A DNA stretch of 64,000 nucleotides from Allomyces arbusculus (GCA_027604705.1 JADHYV010000026.1:248001-312000); one strand, 5' to 3'; positions 31,559 through 42,223 are shown, numbered from the stretch's first letter. The notes: generated by a model not told the origin, from the letters alone. Numbers and translations: made by a program.

Positions 31559-31964
31559 GAAGCGTCGTAAAAACGAGAGTCTGTTGAAGCGAAAGCGTTC
31601 GATAGGCGCGAAGAGGAAAGGCGGGTTCGCGCGCTGGGGGAGAGAACAAAACGATGGACGCACGAATTATATTGGACGCCGGTCTGCCTTAGGCCCTCGC
31701 GCGCGCGCATCCTTGCAACAAGACAACGAAGTGGCGAAACCGCCAGGTACACCAACCACCAATGCCGGGATGTTTCACATCGATCGTGGGCCGTAATTTC
31801 CAGACCAGCCAGCGGCCCAGCAAATTGTGCAATGTGTTCCCTTTATTTCTACTCGTCCGTGCATCACTTCTTCTCGAACGTGTTCCCTGTTTCCTGGGCG
31901 TGGTCCATGCACCAACGCGCAGCAACTCTAGTCCCACCTGACGACAACGTCAGCGGGCGCTCAC
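31559..31964. other. Spacer between LURP-one-like copies 2 and 3
   Basis: Promoter side of copy 2 and 3' side of copy 3. No coding feature is supported. Confidence 0.45.
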
Positions 31965-32660
31965 TCAATTCTTCCGCCACCGCCGTTGGGCCTCGTCGGC
32001 GAGCACACACAACGCGACCATCCCGGCGACATCCACACCTGGCGCGACTGTCAACTTCATCGTGTCGCCCTCCAGAAACTTGCGGTCCATGGCGGCGCGC
32101 GCGAGCAGCACGGCCCCTTGGTCCATCGGGTGCCCGAGAAACACAAAGTAGGCGCCGCCCTTGACCTTGAGCGTGATGGTCGCGGTCAAATCCGGGCGCG
32201 TTACTTGGCACCGCATCGTCATGTTTGGGTTGAAGGTGCCGCGCGGCGAATGGCCCTCAATCTGGATCGTGGCCAATGTTTCGCGCGCGCGTCCCTCCAA
32301 ACCGGGTGCGATTGCGCGTGGGCGGCGCAGCTCGTACTTGTAGACGTAGCCGAACGTGAAGAGCTCCTCGTAGACGTTGACGACAGGCGTGTTGGTGCGC
32401 ACGTCGACGACTTCAAACTCTTTTTGGCCAAATGCGCGGCCTTCGGTCGAGAAGACGAGCGTGCGCGATTCCGCGTCGAGGACGTTGTAGTAGCCCGACA
32501 GAGAGAGTCCCGCGCGGTGTTCCAAGAGGAAATGGCGCATAGGCTCGTCGTCGGGGAGGACATAGGCGTCGTCGATGAGCACTATCTGGTCGTAGCGTGT
32601 GCCGCGCAGCGCGTTGTTGCTGACATGCCAGCCGTCGTACTTGGACGAGGTGCCGCCCAT
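31965..32660 (-). CDS. LURP-one/tubby C-terminal-like protein, copy 3
   Basis: A single exon of 231 aa starting MGGTSSKYDGWHVSNNALRG. Features: DDAYVLPDDEPMRHFLLEHR, FGQKEFEVVDVRTNTPVVNV, ITLKVKGGAYFVFLGHPMDQ and the terminal helix PGVDVAGMVALCVLADEAQR. It is the intact partner of the broken copy 4; even the roughly 250 bp upstream of both are recognisably duplicated. Confidence 0.78.
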   Translation of the reverse strand: MGGTSSKYDGWHVSNNALRGTRYDQIVLIDDAYVLPDDEPMRHFLLEHRAGLSLSGYYNVLDAESRTLVFSTEGRAFGQKEFEVVDVRTNTPVVNVYEELFTFGYVYKYELRRPRAIAPGLEGRARETLATIQIEGHSPRGTFNPNMTMRCQVTRPDLTATITLKVKGGAYFVFLGHPMDQGAVLLARAAMDRKFLEGDTMKLTVAPGVDVAGMVALCVLADEAQRRWRKN

Positions 32661-32950
32661 GGCGCTGGTGCAGTTGGCTTGGTGTTTGTGTGCTGCAGTG
32701 AAACTGGTGCCTGGTCTAAGATCAAGTTTGGCGGGAGAAGGGTGCACAGGCGCCGGATCATGCTAAATCACACCCTCTCGCCATTCCAACGCCCCCACTC
32801 GCCCAGCTCACGCACTTCGCATTTTGCAGCAAGTCTGGTGGGCGATTCAAGTCTCCTGGGCGATTTTAGGACATGTCCGTGCGCGATGTTTGGGTTAGTG
32901 ATTTTGTGGCGGAGTGGCGACGGATGAGAGAGGTCCAGAGAATGCCTGTG
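32661..32950 (-). repeat. Upstream flank of copy 3, duplicated upstream of copy 4
   Basis: Shared landmarks in the same order as at 33934-34160: GGCGCTGGTG next to the start codon, then GGGAGAAG, CCTCTCGCCATT/CCCTCGCCATTT and CAACGCC. It marks the length of the duplicated segment. Confidence 0.6.
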
Positions 32951-33224
32951 CACGATGCCTTTGATCGAGACGAGCACCGACACGCGAAGCCGAGCGAAAA
33001 GTACGTGCAGATGGCATGTTGTCGGTATCTTCTGTGCCAGGTCGCGGTCAAAAAGATGACGCAACTCATTGCCTTCAGTGAGACCGCTCGTTCTAGAAAA
33101 AAATTCGACTACCGATCAAACTCGTTCCCATTTACTCCGTTTCCATAATTTCTTCGTTTGCAACGTGTGGCGCGCCGCTGGCAGAGCCTGCGCTTGTAGT
33201 GGCCACCACCTGTCCGCCCCACCA

Positions 33225-33933
33225 CTATCGGCCACGCACACTCCAAGCGCTCTTCATGGTCACAGCCACCCGTTGTGCCTCGTCCGCGAGCACGCACAGC
33301 GCAACCATCCCGACTGCATCGATGCCTGGTGCAATCGTCAACTCCATCGTGTCCCCCATGAACAACTTGCCGTCCAATGTGCACGCGCAAGCAACACAGC
33401 CCTCTGATCCATTGGGTGGCCGCGAAACACCGAGTAGAGTCACCCTTGATCTTGAGCGTGATATTTGCTGGACAATCTGGCCGAGTCGCTTGGCACGACA
33501 TGGCCATATCCAGGTTGAACGCCGCGTCAATCCGGACCGTGGCCAAGGTTTCGCCCCGGCTCTCCTCTCGGTCTGGCGCAATGGCGCAGGGGCGCCGCAA
33601 CTCAAACTTGCTGGTGAGCCCAAGCGCGGTCGAGGGCTCCGCATAGACGTTGACAACAGGCGTGTTGTTGCGGCGGACATCAACGACTTCAAACTCTTTG
33701 AGGCCAAACACGTGGCCTTCAGTCGAGAAGACAAGCTTGCGCTACTGCGCGTCGAAAACGAGATAGTAGCCCAACAGCGAGAGGCCAGAGATGTGCTGGA
33801 GAATATATTTGCGCATGGGTTTGTTTTTGGGCGGGACATAGCGGTCGTCGACGACAATCTGGTCGTAGCACGTGCCGCTCGGCGCGTCGTTGCAGACACG
33901 CCAACGGTCGTACTTGAACGAGGTGCCGCCCAT
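33225..33933 (-). pseudogene. LURP-one-like copy 4, broken
   Basis: It starts well (MGGTSFKYDRWRVCNDAPSG) and aligns along its whole length with copy 3. A TAG stop interrupts it at 33744-33742 just after YYLVFDAQ. A second break near 33440 moves the tail (FMGDTMELTIAPGIDAVGMV, ALCVLADEAQR) into another frame. The middle part (FGLKEFEVVDVRRNNTPVVN) is intact, so decay is recent relative to the duplication. Truncated products are possible but a functional LOR barrel is not. Confidence 0.8.
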
Positions 33934-34357
33934 GGCGCTGGTGTAGTTGACTTGATGTTCGTGTGGTGAAGCTGGTGGTCAAGCTTGACGGGAGAAGTTG
34001 AAGTGGCCGATCACCTCCCCTCGCCATTTCAACGCCTTCAGGTCGCCCACCCCACGCATCCCGCATTATCCCTGGTGCTGACGCTACGTTCGCCTCAAAT
34101 TATGGATGATTGTGGGCCTTGTCCGTGGGCGTGTGGTCGGCGACGTGTGGCACGGTGGCGACGACGCGGTCATGGCGAGTGACTCGATGGCACGCTGGCA
34201 TGACGTGGTCCACCCATGGCCAAGTCGCTCAAGTCGCGCTGTCGCTCTTGCTCTTCTCCCTTCCGCGTCTGGCTCGGGCGCATCCTCGCAACGGCTGCAC
34301 AGCACGCCCGCCGAATTCAAACACTCCTTGCCGCACGCTCCCAGCCTCTCCGACACC
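33934..34357. promoter_or_regulatory. Region between broken LOR copy 4 and UBA3
   Basis: The left half is the duplicated upstream flank of the LURP-one-like genes. The right half serves the plus-strand UBA3 gene at 34358. UBA3 therefore sits next to a promoter segment of the LOR family whose own gene is dead. Confidence 0.5.
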
Positions 34358-36067
34358 ATGCTCCCCGACTCGGCCGCACCCGCTGACGCAATGATCGTCG
34401 ACGCGCCGCACCCGCCCGCCGAGGCGACCCCGACGACCGACGACGCAACCGCGACGCTCCCGGTGCCCGAGGGAATCCACGCGCACATGGACCGGTTCCT
34501 CGACTGCGCGGGCCCTTTTACCGACGAGTCCATGTTTGAGCCAGGCGAGGCGATCAAGGAATTTTTGCGCGATGACTGTAAAGTACTCGTGATTGGCGCC
34601 GGTGGGCTCGGGTGCGAGCTGCTCAAGGCGCTCGCGCTGTCCGGGTTCTCGGATATTCACGTCATCGACATGGACACGATCGACTTGAGTAATTTGAACC
34701 GCCAGTTTTTGTTCCGGTACGGACGTTACAGACGCGACGTGTGCGCGGCAGTGATGTGGTGCGACGAGTGGAGGGGCGGACTGTTGACTTGGCGTGGATA
34801 ACACGCGTGTCGGCGGTAGGCAAAAGGATATCGGTCGCCCCAAGGCTATTGTCGCGGCCGAGTTTATCAACGCGCGGATTCCGCACGTCAAGGTGACACC
34901 GTACGTGTTCTTTTCCTGGTCATGCAAGGGCTGGACGCGTTCTCTGCAGCTCATACTCTGTCTCGGCTGACTCTACCGCGCCACCAGTCATTTCTGCAAG
35001 ATCCAGGACAAGGACACGGATTTCTACAGCGAGTTCAACATTGTCATCACGGGCCTCGACTCGATCGAGGCGCGCCGCTGGATGAACGCGACGCTCGTCA
35101 ACATGTACGACGAGGATGACCCGTCCACGCTCAAGCCCTTGATTGATGGCGGTACCGAAGGTATGGTTTTATGCCGCGCGGCTTCGCGTCTCACCCACCG
35201 CCCAAAAAGCTGACCGCCGGCGTGCTTTCCTCGGAATAGGCTTCAAGGGCCAGGCGCGCGTGATCCTGCCCCGCATCAGCGCGTGCTACGAGTGCTCGCT
35301 CGACATGATCACCAAGCAAACGGCGTTCCCGATCTGCACGATTGCGCACACCCCGCGGCTGCCCGAACACTGCGTCGCATGGGCGTCGCTGCTGCAATGG
35401 CCCAAGGAATTTGGCGAAGACCACCGGCTCGACGGCGACAACCCGGACCATATCACGTGGGTGTACGACCAGGCGCTGGCCCGCGCGCAGCAGTACGGGA
35501 TTCGCGGCGTGACGTATTCGCTGGCCCAGGGGGTCGTAAAGAACATCATTCCGGCGATTGCGTCAACGAACGCGGTCGTGGCCGCAGCGTGCGTGCTTGA
35601 AGCCGTCAAGCTCGCTACCAATTGTCAGCCGGTGCTCAACAATTACATGATGTACACGGGCGATGCGGGCGTGTATACGTACACGTTTGAGTTGGAGCGC
35701 AAGCCCGATTGTCCCGTGTGCGGATCGGGTAAGACGACGGTGACGGTGGGCAAGGATGCGACGGTTGCGGAGGTGATTGAGCTGTTGCAGGAGCGCGTCG
35801 ACTTGTACGTGCAATGGTGGTTGCTTTTTTCACCTCTTGACCAGACGCTCAATCCTCTCTCGCTCTGTATCAACTAGGCAACTCAAGCGGCCGTCGCTGC
35901 GCACAGCGAGCAAGACCCTCTACATGCAAAACCCTAAGTCGCTCGAGCAGGCGACGCGGCCCAACCTGGCCAAGCCGCTGCGCGAGTTTGTCGACGATGG
36001 CGAGACCATGATGGTCACTGACGCGAGCCTGCCGCTGAGTCTGCGTGCCACGGTGCACTACGAGTAA
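34358..36067 (+). CDS. UBA3: NEDD8-activating enzyme E1 catalytic subunit
   Basis: Exons 34358-34716, 34820-34900, 34988-35160, 35240-35804 and 35878-36067 (introns 103, 87, 79 and 73 bp); 455 aa, normal for UBA3. Role (known): with NAE1 it adenylates NEDD8, forms a thioester and passes it to UBC12 for cullin neddylation. Seen: nucleotide-binding GAGGLG at 80-85, NLNRQFLFR at 112-120, [28 protein letters not shown], zinc Cys pair in CYEC (220, 223) with a later CPVC, and the catalytic Cys at 237 in [16 protein letters not shown]. Also present are [20 protein letters not shown] and the C-terminal ubiquitin-fold domain ([20 protein letters not shown]). Every exon join restores the human-like sequence. 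Start at 34358; 34391 is an alternative. Confidence 0.96.
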
Positions 36068-36440
36068 TATGCCTCCTGTAATGGGCGCGAAGAGAGCGCG
36101 TGGGTCGGGCTGGTAGGAGCTGAGAGATGAATTGAATTCATGTATGATACCGCGCTAGTCTGCTGATGGACTTGCTCTTGATCTCGCGGACAACCCGCTC
36201 TGGGTTCGGCGATAGCAAGCTGGAAAGAGCTGGCGACGGAGAAGCCGCGGCACACAGCAAACACAGCAAAGGACTACTTGGATCCGGTCACGGGACCGCG
36301 TCGATCAGCTTCTCTGAAGCCGGCGACCGTCGACGACTTCTCGCACGCAATGCAAATTCTCAAATTGCGACGTCGACCATCCATTCTCTCCTCACAATCT
36401 GCAACCTAAACCACTGCCACCACCCGCAACCCGTTGCATC
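36068..36440. other. Spacer between UBA3 and CFAP298
   Basis: Tandem (same-strand) intergenic region of 373 bp with no recognised feature. It should contain the UBA3 3' end and CFAP298 promoter. Confidence 0.5.
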
Positions 36441-37709
36441 ATGGTCCTGATCCACCTTAAATCCAATGACGAGTCGCTGTTCCTCGCCGAGATCCCCGCT
36501 GCGACTCCGACTGACACGGCCATTGCCGACCTGGTCTACCTGCACAACACGCGGCTGCGCATCGAGCGGCTGTGCACGGGTACGCCCTCACGTCACCTTC
36601 CGTCCGTATGCTACGAGCGGACATGCTGACGGGTCTTGTGGAATGGGTCAGCCGTCGACGACCTCGCCAAGTACGGCGCCTACAAGCCCATCGGCAACCA
36701 TGGGTACACGGACGAGGAACTCGCCAAATTCGCCAAGGAGGACGCTAGTGGCGGCAGCAGTGCGCCCGCCGAAGACGCGCCGTGTCCCGTTGTCGTGCAC
36801 GAGGGACGCGAGCACCTGCATCGGGCAGACCCGACCGGGCGGCGAAACGGCTTTGGTATGTAGCCGTTGGATGTCGTGCGTGGGATTCTCGACCGAGCGT
36901 ACTGCCTTCTGACGCATGGGACTCGGCATAGCTCCGCTGCAATCAATCCACGACATGATGCAGGCAGCGATTAACGAGGCGCAAGAAGCAATTTCCAAGG
37001 TACCCACCGGTTGTTTGATTTCTGTGGCGGCACACTGGGAAGCTCACATCGACGGCGACCGTTTGCTTTCCAGAAAAACGTCCAGCTCAAGGTCAAACTC
37101 ACGCGCGAGTCCCTCGACACGATTCTGGCCAACTTCAAGGGCGCCGTTACGATCGCCTACCCCATGGGCTTGCCTGAATTCGACCCGGTCCAGGAAATCT
37201 TGGATGATACCGAGGACATTGGCGCTACCGTCGTACGTTCTTTTTGCCTCATCCTCAACGCGGGCCCCCATTTACGCTCATGCATTGCGCATAGCACGCC
37301 AAGATGGTGCTGGATCCGAACACGGCGACGCTCTGGTGGGCCGGCAAGGAACTCAAGCGCGGCAAGCTCCTAAGCGACTTTGTGGGCCGCAACGACAAGA
37401 CGACGATTATTGCCAAGTTGCAGCGCAAGGGGACCGGCGCGCCGATGCGCGAGCCGCCGCTCGACGAGCGCGGGCAGCGCGAGCTCATGGCCTACTACCA
37501 CAAAAAGCAGGAGGAGCTCAAGGTACGCAGGCGAGGTAGCAAGCGGTGACTGGGGATAGGGATGCTGACGCGGCATGCCGATGGGGCCTATGTAGCGCTT
37601 GGAAGAAGACGAGGACGACGCCTACCTCAACTCGGCGTGGGCGAACCCGAAGGCGCTGAAGTCGACGTTTCATGGGATCGGGTCGGTCGCGTGGAAAGTG
37701 GGCCGCTAA
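36441..37709 (+). CDS. CFAP298: CFAP298 (C21orf59/Kurly) ciliary protein
   Basis: Six exons: 36441-36579, 36652-36855, 36932-36999, 37074-37232, 37295-37522 and 37596-37709 (introns 62-76 bp); 303 aa against about 290 in human. Role (known): required for motile cilium function, acting in dynein-arm preassembly and transport. Conserved blocks: MVLIHLKSNDESLFL at the start, AVTIAYPMGLPEFDPVQEIL, ATLWWAGKELKRGKLLSDFV, KTTIIAKLQRKGTGAPMREP, ELMAYYHKKQEELKRLEEDE and DDAYLNSAWANPKALKSTFH. All five junctions restore the family sequence. Its presence is the best evidence that the organism builds a motile flagellum. Confidence 0.95.
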
Positions 37710-38133
37710 GCCATGGGCGAACCGTACGATCAATTGTCGAAGATGGGTGGGGAGACTTGGGTCAGACTGGTTGGAAGGAGTGGCACTGTATCGCGCCCTT
37801 TTGCGGCAATCCATGGATTTTCTACCCGTTGAACTGCTCTTCACCCGATATGGCGCACGCTCGTGCCCATTTTATTACACGGACCACATCTGGTGGGTCA
37901 TTGAGCGGCCCAGAGGGAGCTGCGACAAATAAAACTGCATCGTGTTGGTGTCGGACCGCCAGACGGCGACGCCCATGGTGGGCGACGTGTGTGCGACGTG
38001 AACGCTAGAAGGCCAGCGTCAGTGGAACGGCATCACCAGGATGAACAAGGGAGCCGGCACAACGCACTCTGTTCAATTAAACGAAACCGCGACCAAATCG
38101 ACGCGTTAGTTCAGAAAACAGCATGGCGACAAG
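37710..38133. other. Convergent spacer between CFAP298 and taspase-1
   Basis: 3' flanks of two convergent genes. An AATAAA occurs near 37929 (after GACAA), which could serve CFAP298. No gene is recognised. Confidence 0.5.
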
Positions 38134-39738
38134 TCAGGAAACCGCACCATAAACTCCGTCTCGAGCTGTCAGCGCAATCAAGCCAACGCTTGGTTCGGGC
38201 ACGAGTTCTACCAACATATCCCAACAGTGAGCACACGACGCGCCGTCCTTCTTCGACGAGCACAGCGCACCTTCCACACCAAGCAAAACGTGCCGAATCG
38301 TTTCCACATTATTCTCCACCTCGCCCTCAGGCCGGCTCAGCGCGTCGGCGCACGATTTCGCGAGCAGCGCTTGCATAATGTGCTCGCCCGTGCCGGAACA
38401 GCTCACACCAACGCCAGCTCGGCCTGTGGCTGGTCGTTCGTCTTGCGCCCAGCATCCGGCACCGTAGACAGCGGCCTATTGGAGCATCGATAGTGAGGTG
38501 TGGAGGCAGAGTCGAGTAGAATGGACAGAGGTAGTACGCACCTCGCCGACGCGGCCGCTTGATTTAAGCGAAATGCCGCCGCTCGATACGGCCGCAGCGA
38601 TGTGGCCGGCATGGTCCATTGCGACGGCACCGACTGTGTCGTGGTTCCATGCGCCAAGCCCGTTGTCATCGTCGTCGGGGAGGGTTTGGTCGGCTCGAGG
38701 CCGTTTAGCAGGAATCGACTGTGCATCATCTGGCTCAGTTGACGCCGTTCCGGTCGCGGCCGCGCAAATGCGGCGATGAGCTTGGTGTCGTCGTTGCGCG
38801 CGGTCTATGGAGTCTCTTCGTGAGCGCGTGAGCGACAGAAGAGTGGTCGCTGGCTCATAAGCACCGGTGACCATCGTGTCTGGATTGACCAGCGGAACTC
38901 CAAGTGATGCAAGCGTTTCGGCGCCGGACACGCCGGAAACCATCCTAACAAGAAAAATCGTCAGCGGGACGCTATCACGCGATATTAAAGCACATGCACG
39001 ACGAGGAAGCAGCACGGACATTGGAGGTACACGGCCTCCTGGGAGCAGACCAGCGAGCTGCTGCTTCACGAGCGCAAACGCGCCGTAAATCGGGTTCTGC
39101 ACTCCTGCGACGAGGGCAAAATCAGTTTCTCACCCCACGCAATTAAATGAACTGGAGACAAACCAGGAACGGCCCCGACGGCACCCCATCGCCGCGACTC
39201 GCCGTCCATGATGGACGCATCGCACTCGACGGTCCCGCCCCAGGTCAGGTTCGATCCGGTTCCCGCGTTCATGGTCACATCGTTCTACGCGGTGACCGAA
39301 GCTTGAGCGCCATATCAAATTCAAAACTTAGTGAGCGCGGAAGCACACCTCCAAGCACGCGACAGCATTTCGAACGGCCCGTGCTGCCCCTGACGGTCGT
39401 GGAGAAGCATGTGAATCCGTATCTTCGAGCGATCCGAGCGCTCGAGCAGCAACGTTGCATGCGCGCTGGCACGATTTGCGGTACTGATTGATACGGGCCG
39501 GATTATGCTGACCAGCGCCAATGTGAATGACAACAATCGCGTGCAGTGATCGGGATCCAACGTTATCGCCCATCATTGAGCGTGAATCCCCTGTGGATGC
39601 AGCGTCGAGAGGCTCTGAAGCATGGTTTGCATTGGTCGATCCGTTCTGTACTTGACAAAAGAAGCTGGATTTTGGCGGCACTGGATCAGCTTGCTCCTTG
39701 GACCGCAACTGGCCGACGCCTGGTCGTTTTTGCGCCAT
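38134..39738 (-). CDS. TASP1: Taspase-1 (threonine aspartase)
   Basis: Exons 39738-39349, 39284-39164, 39104-39020, 38944-38542 and 38475-38134 (introns 64, 59, 75 and 66 bp); 446 aa against 420 in human. Family role (known): an Ntn-hydrolase of the asparaginase-2 type that cleaves itself before a Thr, which becomes the nucleophile, and then cuts partner proteins after Asp. Seen: VIHIGAGQHNPARINQYRKS, CLENDVTMNAGTGSNLTWGG, TVECDASIMDG and WGAVGAVPGGVQNPIYGAFA, then the autocleavage motif DTVGAVAMDH with the catalytic Thr at 302. Next are AAVSSGGISLKSSGRVGEAA, VYGAGCWAQ and SCSGTGEHIMQALLAKSCAD. A 60-residue N-terminal extension is low complexity. Animals use it on MLL and TFIIA; the fungal target is unknown. 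The exon 3 donor (GTCCGT) is non-standard but exact in frame. Confidence 0.93.
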
Positions 39739-40022
39739 GATCGGCCGTCGTGTTCGTGTCGTGGCCCGGGGTGCGCTGCGCGGCGTCGCCGACGGCCGGA
39801 GAAGGTGGAGCAGTGGTTGCCTCGCACCTCGTCTCTCAGATGAATGCGTGACTGGTAGCAGGTGGCTCAGCCAGTCGCACGTGCTTGCCCTGCCATTCTT
39901 GCCGCTCCACCTTGTGCTGATCGTTGCTCGCGATTTGCTCACCTCGCTCCATCGACATCAACAACAAACTAGTACATTGCCAACCACGAGCCGACAAAAA
40001 CCCAACAGCTGCCCGCAATACG
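39739..40022. promoter_or_regulatory. Bidirectional promoter of taspase-1 and HSCB
   Basis: The two genes start head-to-head only 284 bp apart, so they must share a promoter region. No TATA box is seen. Confidence 0.55.
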
Positions 40023-41010
40023 ATGATCAGGTCCATGTCCGCAATACTCCCAGCTGCACGCGTTGCATTACGACCGACAGCGCGCTCAACCGCGATCCTG
40101 GCCGCTACATCTACCCCTGCCCGCACCACCACGCTCTGTACCCATCTGCCCGCCCCTACCCGCCTCCTCCACGCGACGCTCTCCCTCTCCTCCCCTATCC
40201 CCGCCCCCCGCTCCCACCCGTGCGCCGGCTGCGGCACCCCGATCCCGACCGTCGTCCCGGCCTGCCCCATCTGCTCGCGCGTGCAGCCGCTCGATCCGGC
40301 CACAACCTACCACGAGATCCTGGGCGTCGACGAACGCGCGCGGGAAACGGGAGCCACGGGCGCGACCATCTGGCGCGTGGATTTACCGCGTGCGCGCACG
40401 CGGTTCTTGCAATTGCAGCGGATCGTGCACCCGGACGTGCAGGGGAACGATGCGACGGATGCCGAGATGCAGGCGGCCGTGATAAACAAGGCGTGGGCAT
40501 GTTTAAAGGATGAGTTGGCCAGGGCCAAGTACTGCGTGCGTTGATGTTGGATCTACGACGCGTCTTTTTGGAGTCAGGGACTGACGCGCGCGAGGTGGTT
40601 GTAGCTACACTTGTACGATGCCGACGTGACCGAGAGCGAGCCCGCGACCGACCCGGACTTGCTCATGTTTGTCATGGAGACGCGCGAGCAAGTCGACGAC
40701 GCACAGTCGCTCGAGGAGCTCGACGAATTGGCGACTGCAGTGCAAGGTACCGGCCGTTTTTCCCGTTCGAACTTAATCTCGTTCTCAGGACTCACGCAAC
40801 GCAACAATCGGACTATCAGCTGAAATTGGGGATGCGGTCGGTGCGCTCGATGCCGCGTTTGCCGAGGTGCTGAGCCCGTTCGCGCCCGATTTTAAGCCCT
40901 TAGCAGCCGACGATCCGGGACTGGCCGCTGTCCGCGACCAGGTCATTAAGCTGCAGTATTTCTACAATATCATGGAGGCGATTGCCGACAGGAGGGCCGA
41001 ACTCGATTGA
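40023..41010 (+). CDS. HSCB: HSCB/Jac1, mitochondrial Fe-S co-chaperone
   Basis: Exons 40023-40535, 40605-40746 and 40820-41010 (introns 69 and 73 bp); 281 aa. Role (known): a J-protein that brings the ISCU scaffold to the mitochondrial Hsp70 for Fe-S transfer. Residues 1-60 are Arg/Ala/Thr-rich without acids, a good mitochondrial presequence. A zinc-binding CAGC...CPIC follows (Cys 67, 70, 81, 84), as in animal HSCB; yeast Jac1 lacks it. The J-domain has TTYHEILGVDERA, FLQLQRIVHPD (HPD at 136-138) and NKAWACLKDELARAKY. The C-terminal ISCU-binding helices contain LLMFVMETREQVDDAQSLEE and KLQYFYNIMEAIADRR. For intron 2 I chose the acceptor at 40819; another at 40788 breaks the frame. Confidence 0.92.
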
Positions 41011-41501
41011 TGCGTGTCGTGGATGAGTAGAAGCGAGAAGGTTTTGATAAAAGTCGAGTTTTGTTGCAGACACTCAGCAAAATTGTCTTTTTGAACGTCA
41101 GCACCCGCGAGGAGCACCGCCCAGGATTGGAGAGATCACCATTCAGGGACGCATCGCAATAAGTGAAGACGATTCGGGCCAAGGCTGGACCAAAGTACGC
41201 ATTTGGGACGACAAGCAATCGGTTCACAAAGCGACGCTTTGTACGACAATTTCTCGCTTCAGATCCAGGAGCAGCGACGAAGAACGGATTTCCAAGGAAA
41301 AAAATACACAATGGCATTCCCTTGTTACTGAATCACGACACGACGGCCATCGCCGCTCCCCACGCAGCACGCCGCGGCCACCAGACCGGGGCGAAATCTG
41401 GGACCTGCAACGAAGACGATGAGAGAGCGTTGACGGCGAGCGAGGCGCCACGTCAACAGCACCAGGAAACGACCACACCATCAACCAAAAGCTCGACCAT
41501 T
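41011..41501. other. Convergent spacer between HSCB and eL39
   Basis: Contains only short frames. It is richer in A/T than its surroundings, as expected for 3' UTRs. Confidence 0.5.
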
Positions 41502-42223
41502 TTACAGGTTGAGCTTGGTGCGGCGCCAGTGACGGCGCTTGGCGTTGTAGCTAGGGCAACAAAAATCGCGATGTTAGATTCGCCCTGGAGAGAAAAAACC
41601 AGGTAGCGGGCGGGAGGGCAGCGGGGCATAGCATCAACCGAACTTTCGACGTTTCGTCTCCACTCCGAGAAAAACGATCATCGCTCCAAAAATGGAGACC
41701 ATTGTAGGTCCCGAGTGACCGCACAACGGTCGTCTCGAAAATGAGAACGGTCAATTCCAGCGCCTGGGCGTGCGCCCTCCCGCCCTCAAAACCGTTTCCA
41801 GCGCCGTGCGCACGGAAAGAAAACGGCGCTGGAGACGAGCGGAGACGAAATGGATCGTTACCGGATGGAGTTGTCGGTCCGCAGGCGAATCCACGAGGGG
41901 ATCGGGCGGTTCTGGCGCTCCTTCTTGCCGAGGATGCGCTTGACACGGAAAGTCTTGTTGGACGGCTAGAAGAGGCGAATTGGGCCCGCGAACAGACGAT
42001 TTGGCGCAACGGATGGACGCGCGTGGTCACGGTCGGTGACGGGGGCATAGCGCGGGCCGCCGAGCGAGTGGGGCAGTGGGGGACGCTCGGTCAGCATCGT
42101 AGGTCGAGGCCGCCATTTCCGGTTGGTTTTCGGCAATGGCGACAGTTGTTCTCTGGAGTCGTGGTGATGGTGGAGGTGGTGGTGCTTGCAGCATCATGGT
42201 GGCAGGCGGTGGCCACGCACCAT
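41502..42223 (-). CDS. RPL39: 60S ribosomal protein eL39
   Basis: Exons 42223-42221 (just the ATG), 41965-41862 and 41550-41502; introns 255 and 311 bp. The product is exactly 51 aa, the universal eL39 length. Exon 2 reads [35 protein letters not shown]; exon 3 reads [15 protein letters not shown]. eL39 lies in the nascent peptide exit tunnel of the large subunit (known). The isolated ATG exon was placed at 42221 because it is the nearest upstream ATG followed directly by a strong donor (GTGCGT), and other eL39 genes also have an intron right after ATG. The long introns fit the common pattern of ribosomal protein genes. Confidence 0.9.
41797..41833 (-). repeat. Perfect 11-bp inverted repeat in eL39 intron 2
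   Basis: TCCAGCGCCGT at 41797-41807 and its exact reverse complement at 41823-41833 enclose a 15-nt loop. This would form a stable hairpin in the pre-mRNA about 30-65 nt downstream of the exon 2 donor at 41861. TTCCAGCGCC also occurs once more at about 41755. Confidence 0.7.

Noticed and set aside
41551-42220. snoRNA in the eL39 introns
   Set aside because: I looked for box C/D and H/ACA patterns on the minus strand and found none convincing; only a hairpin remains.
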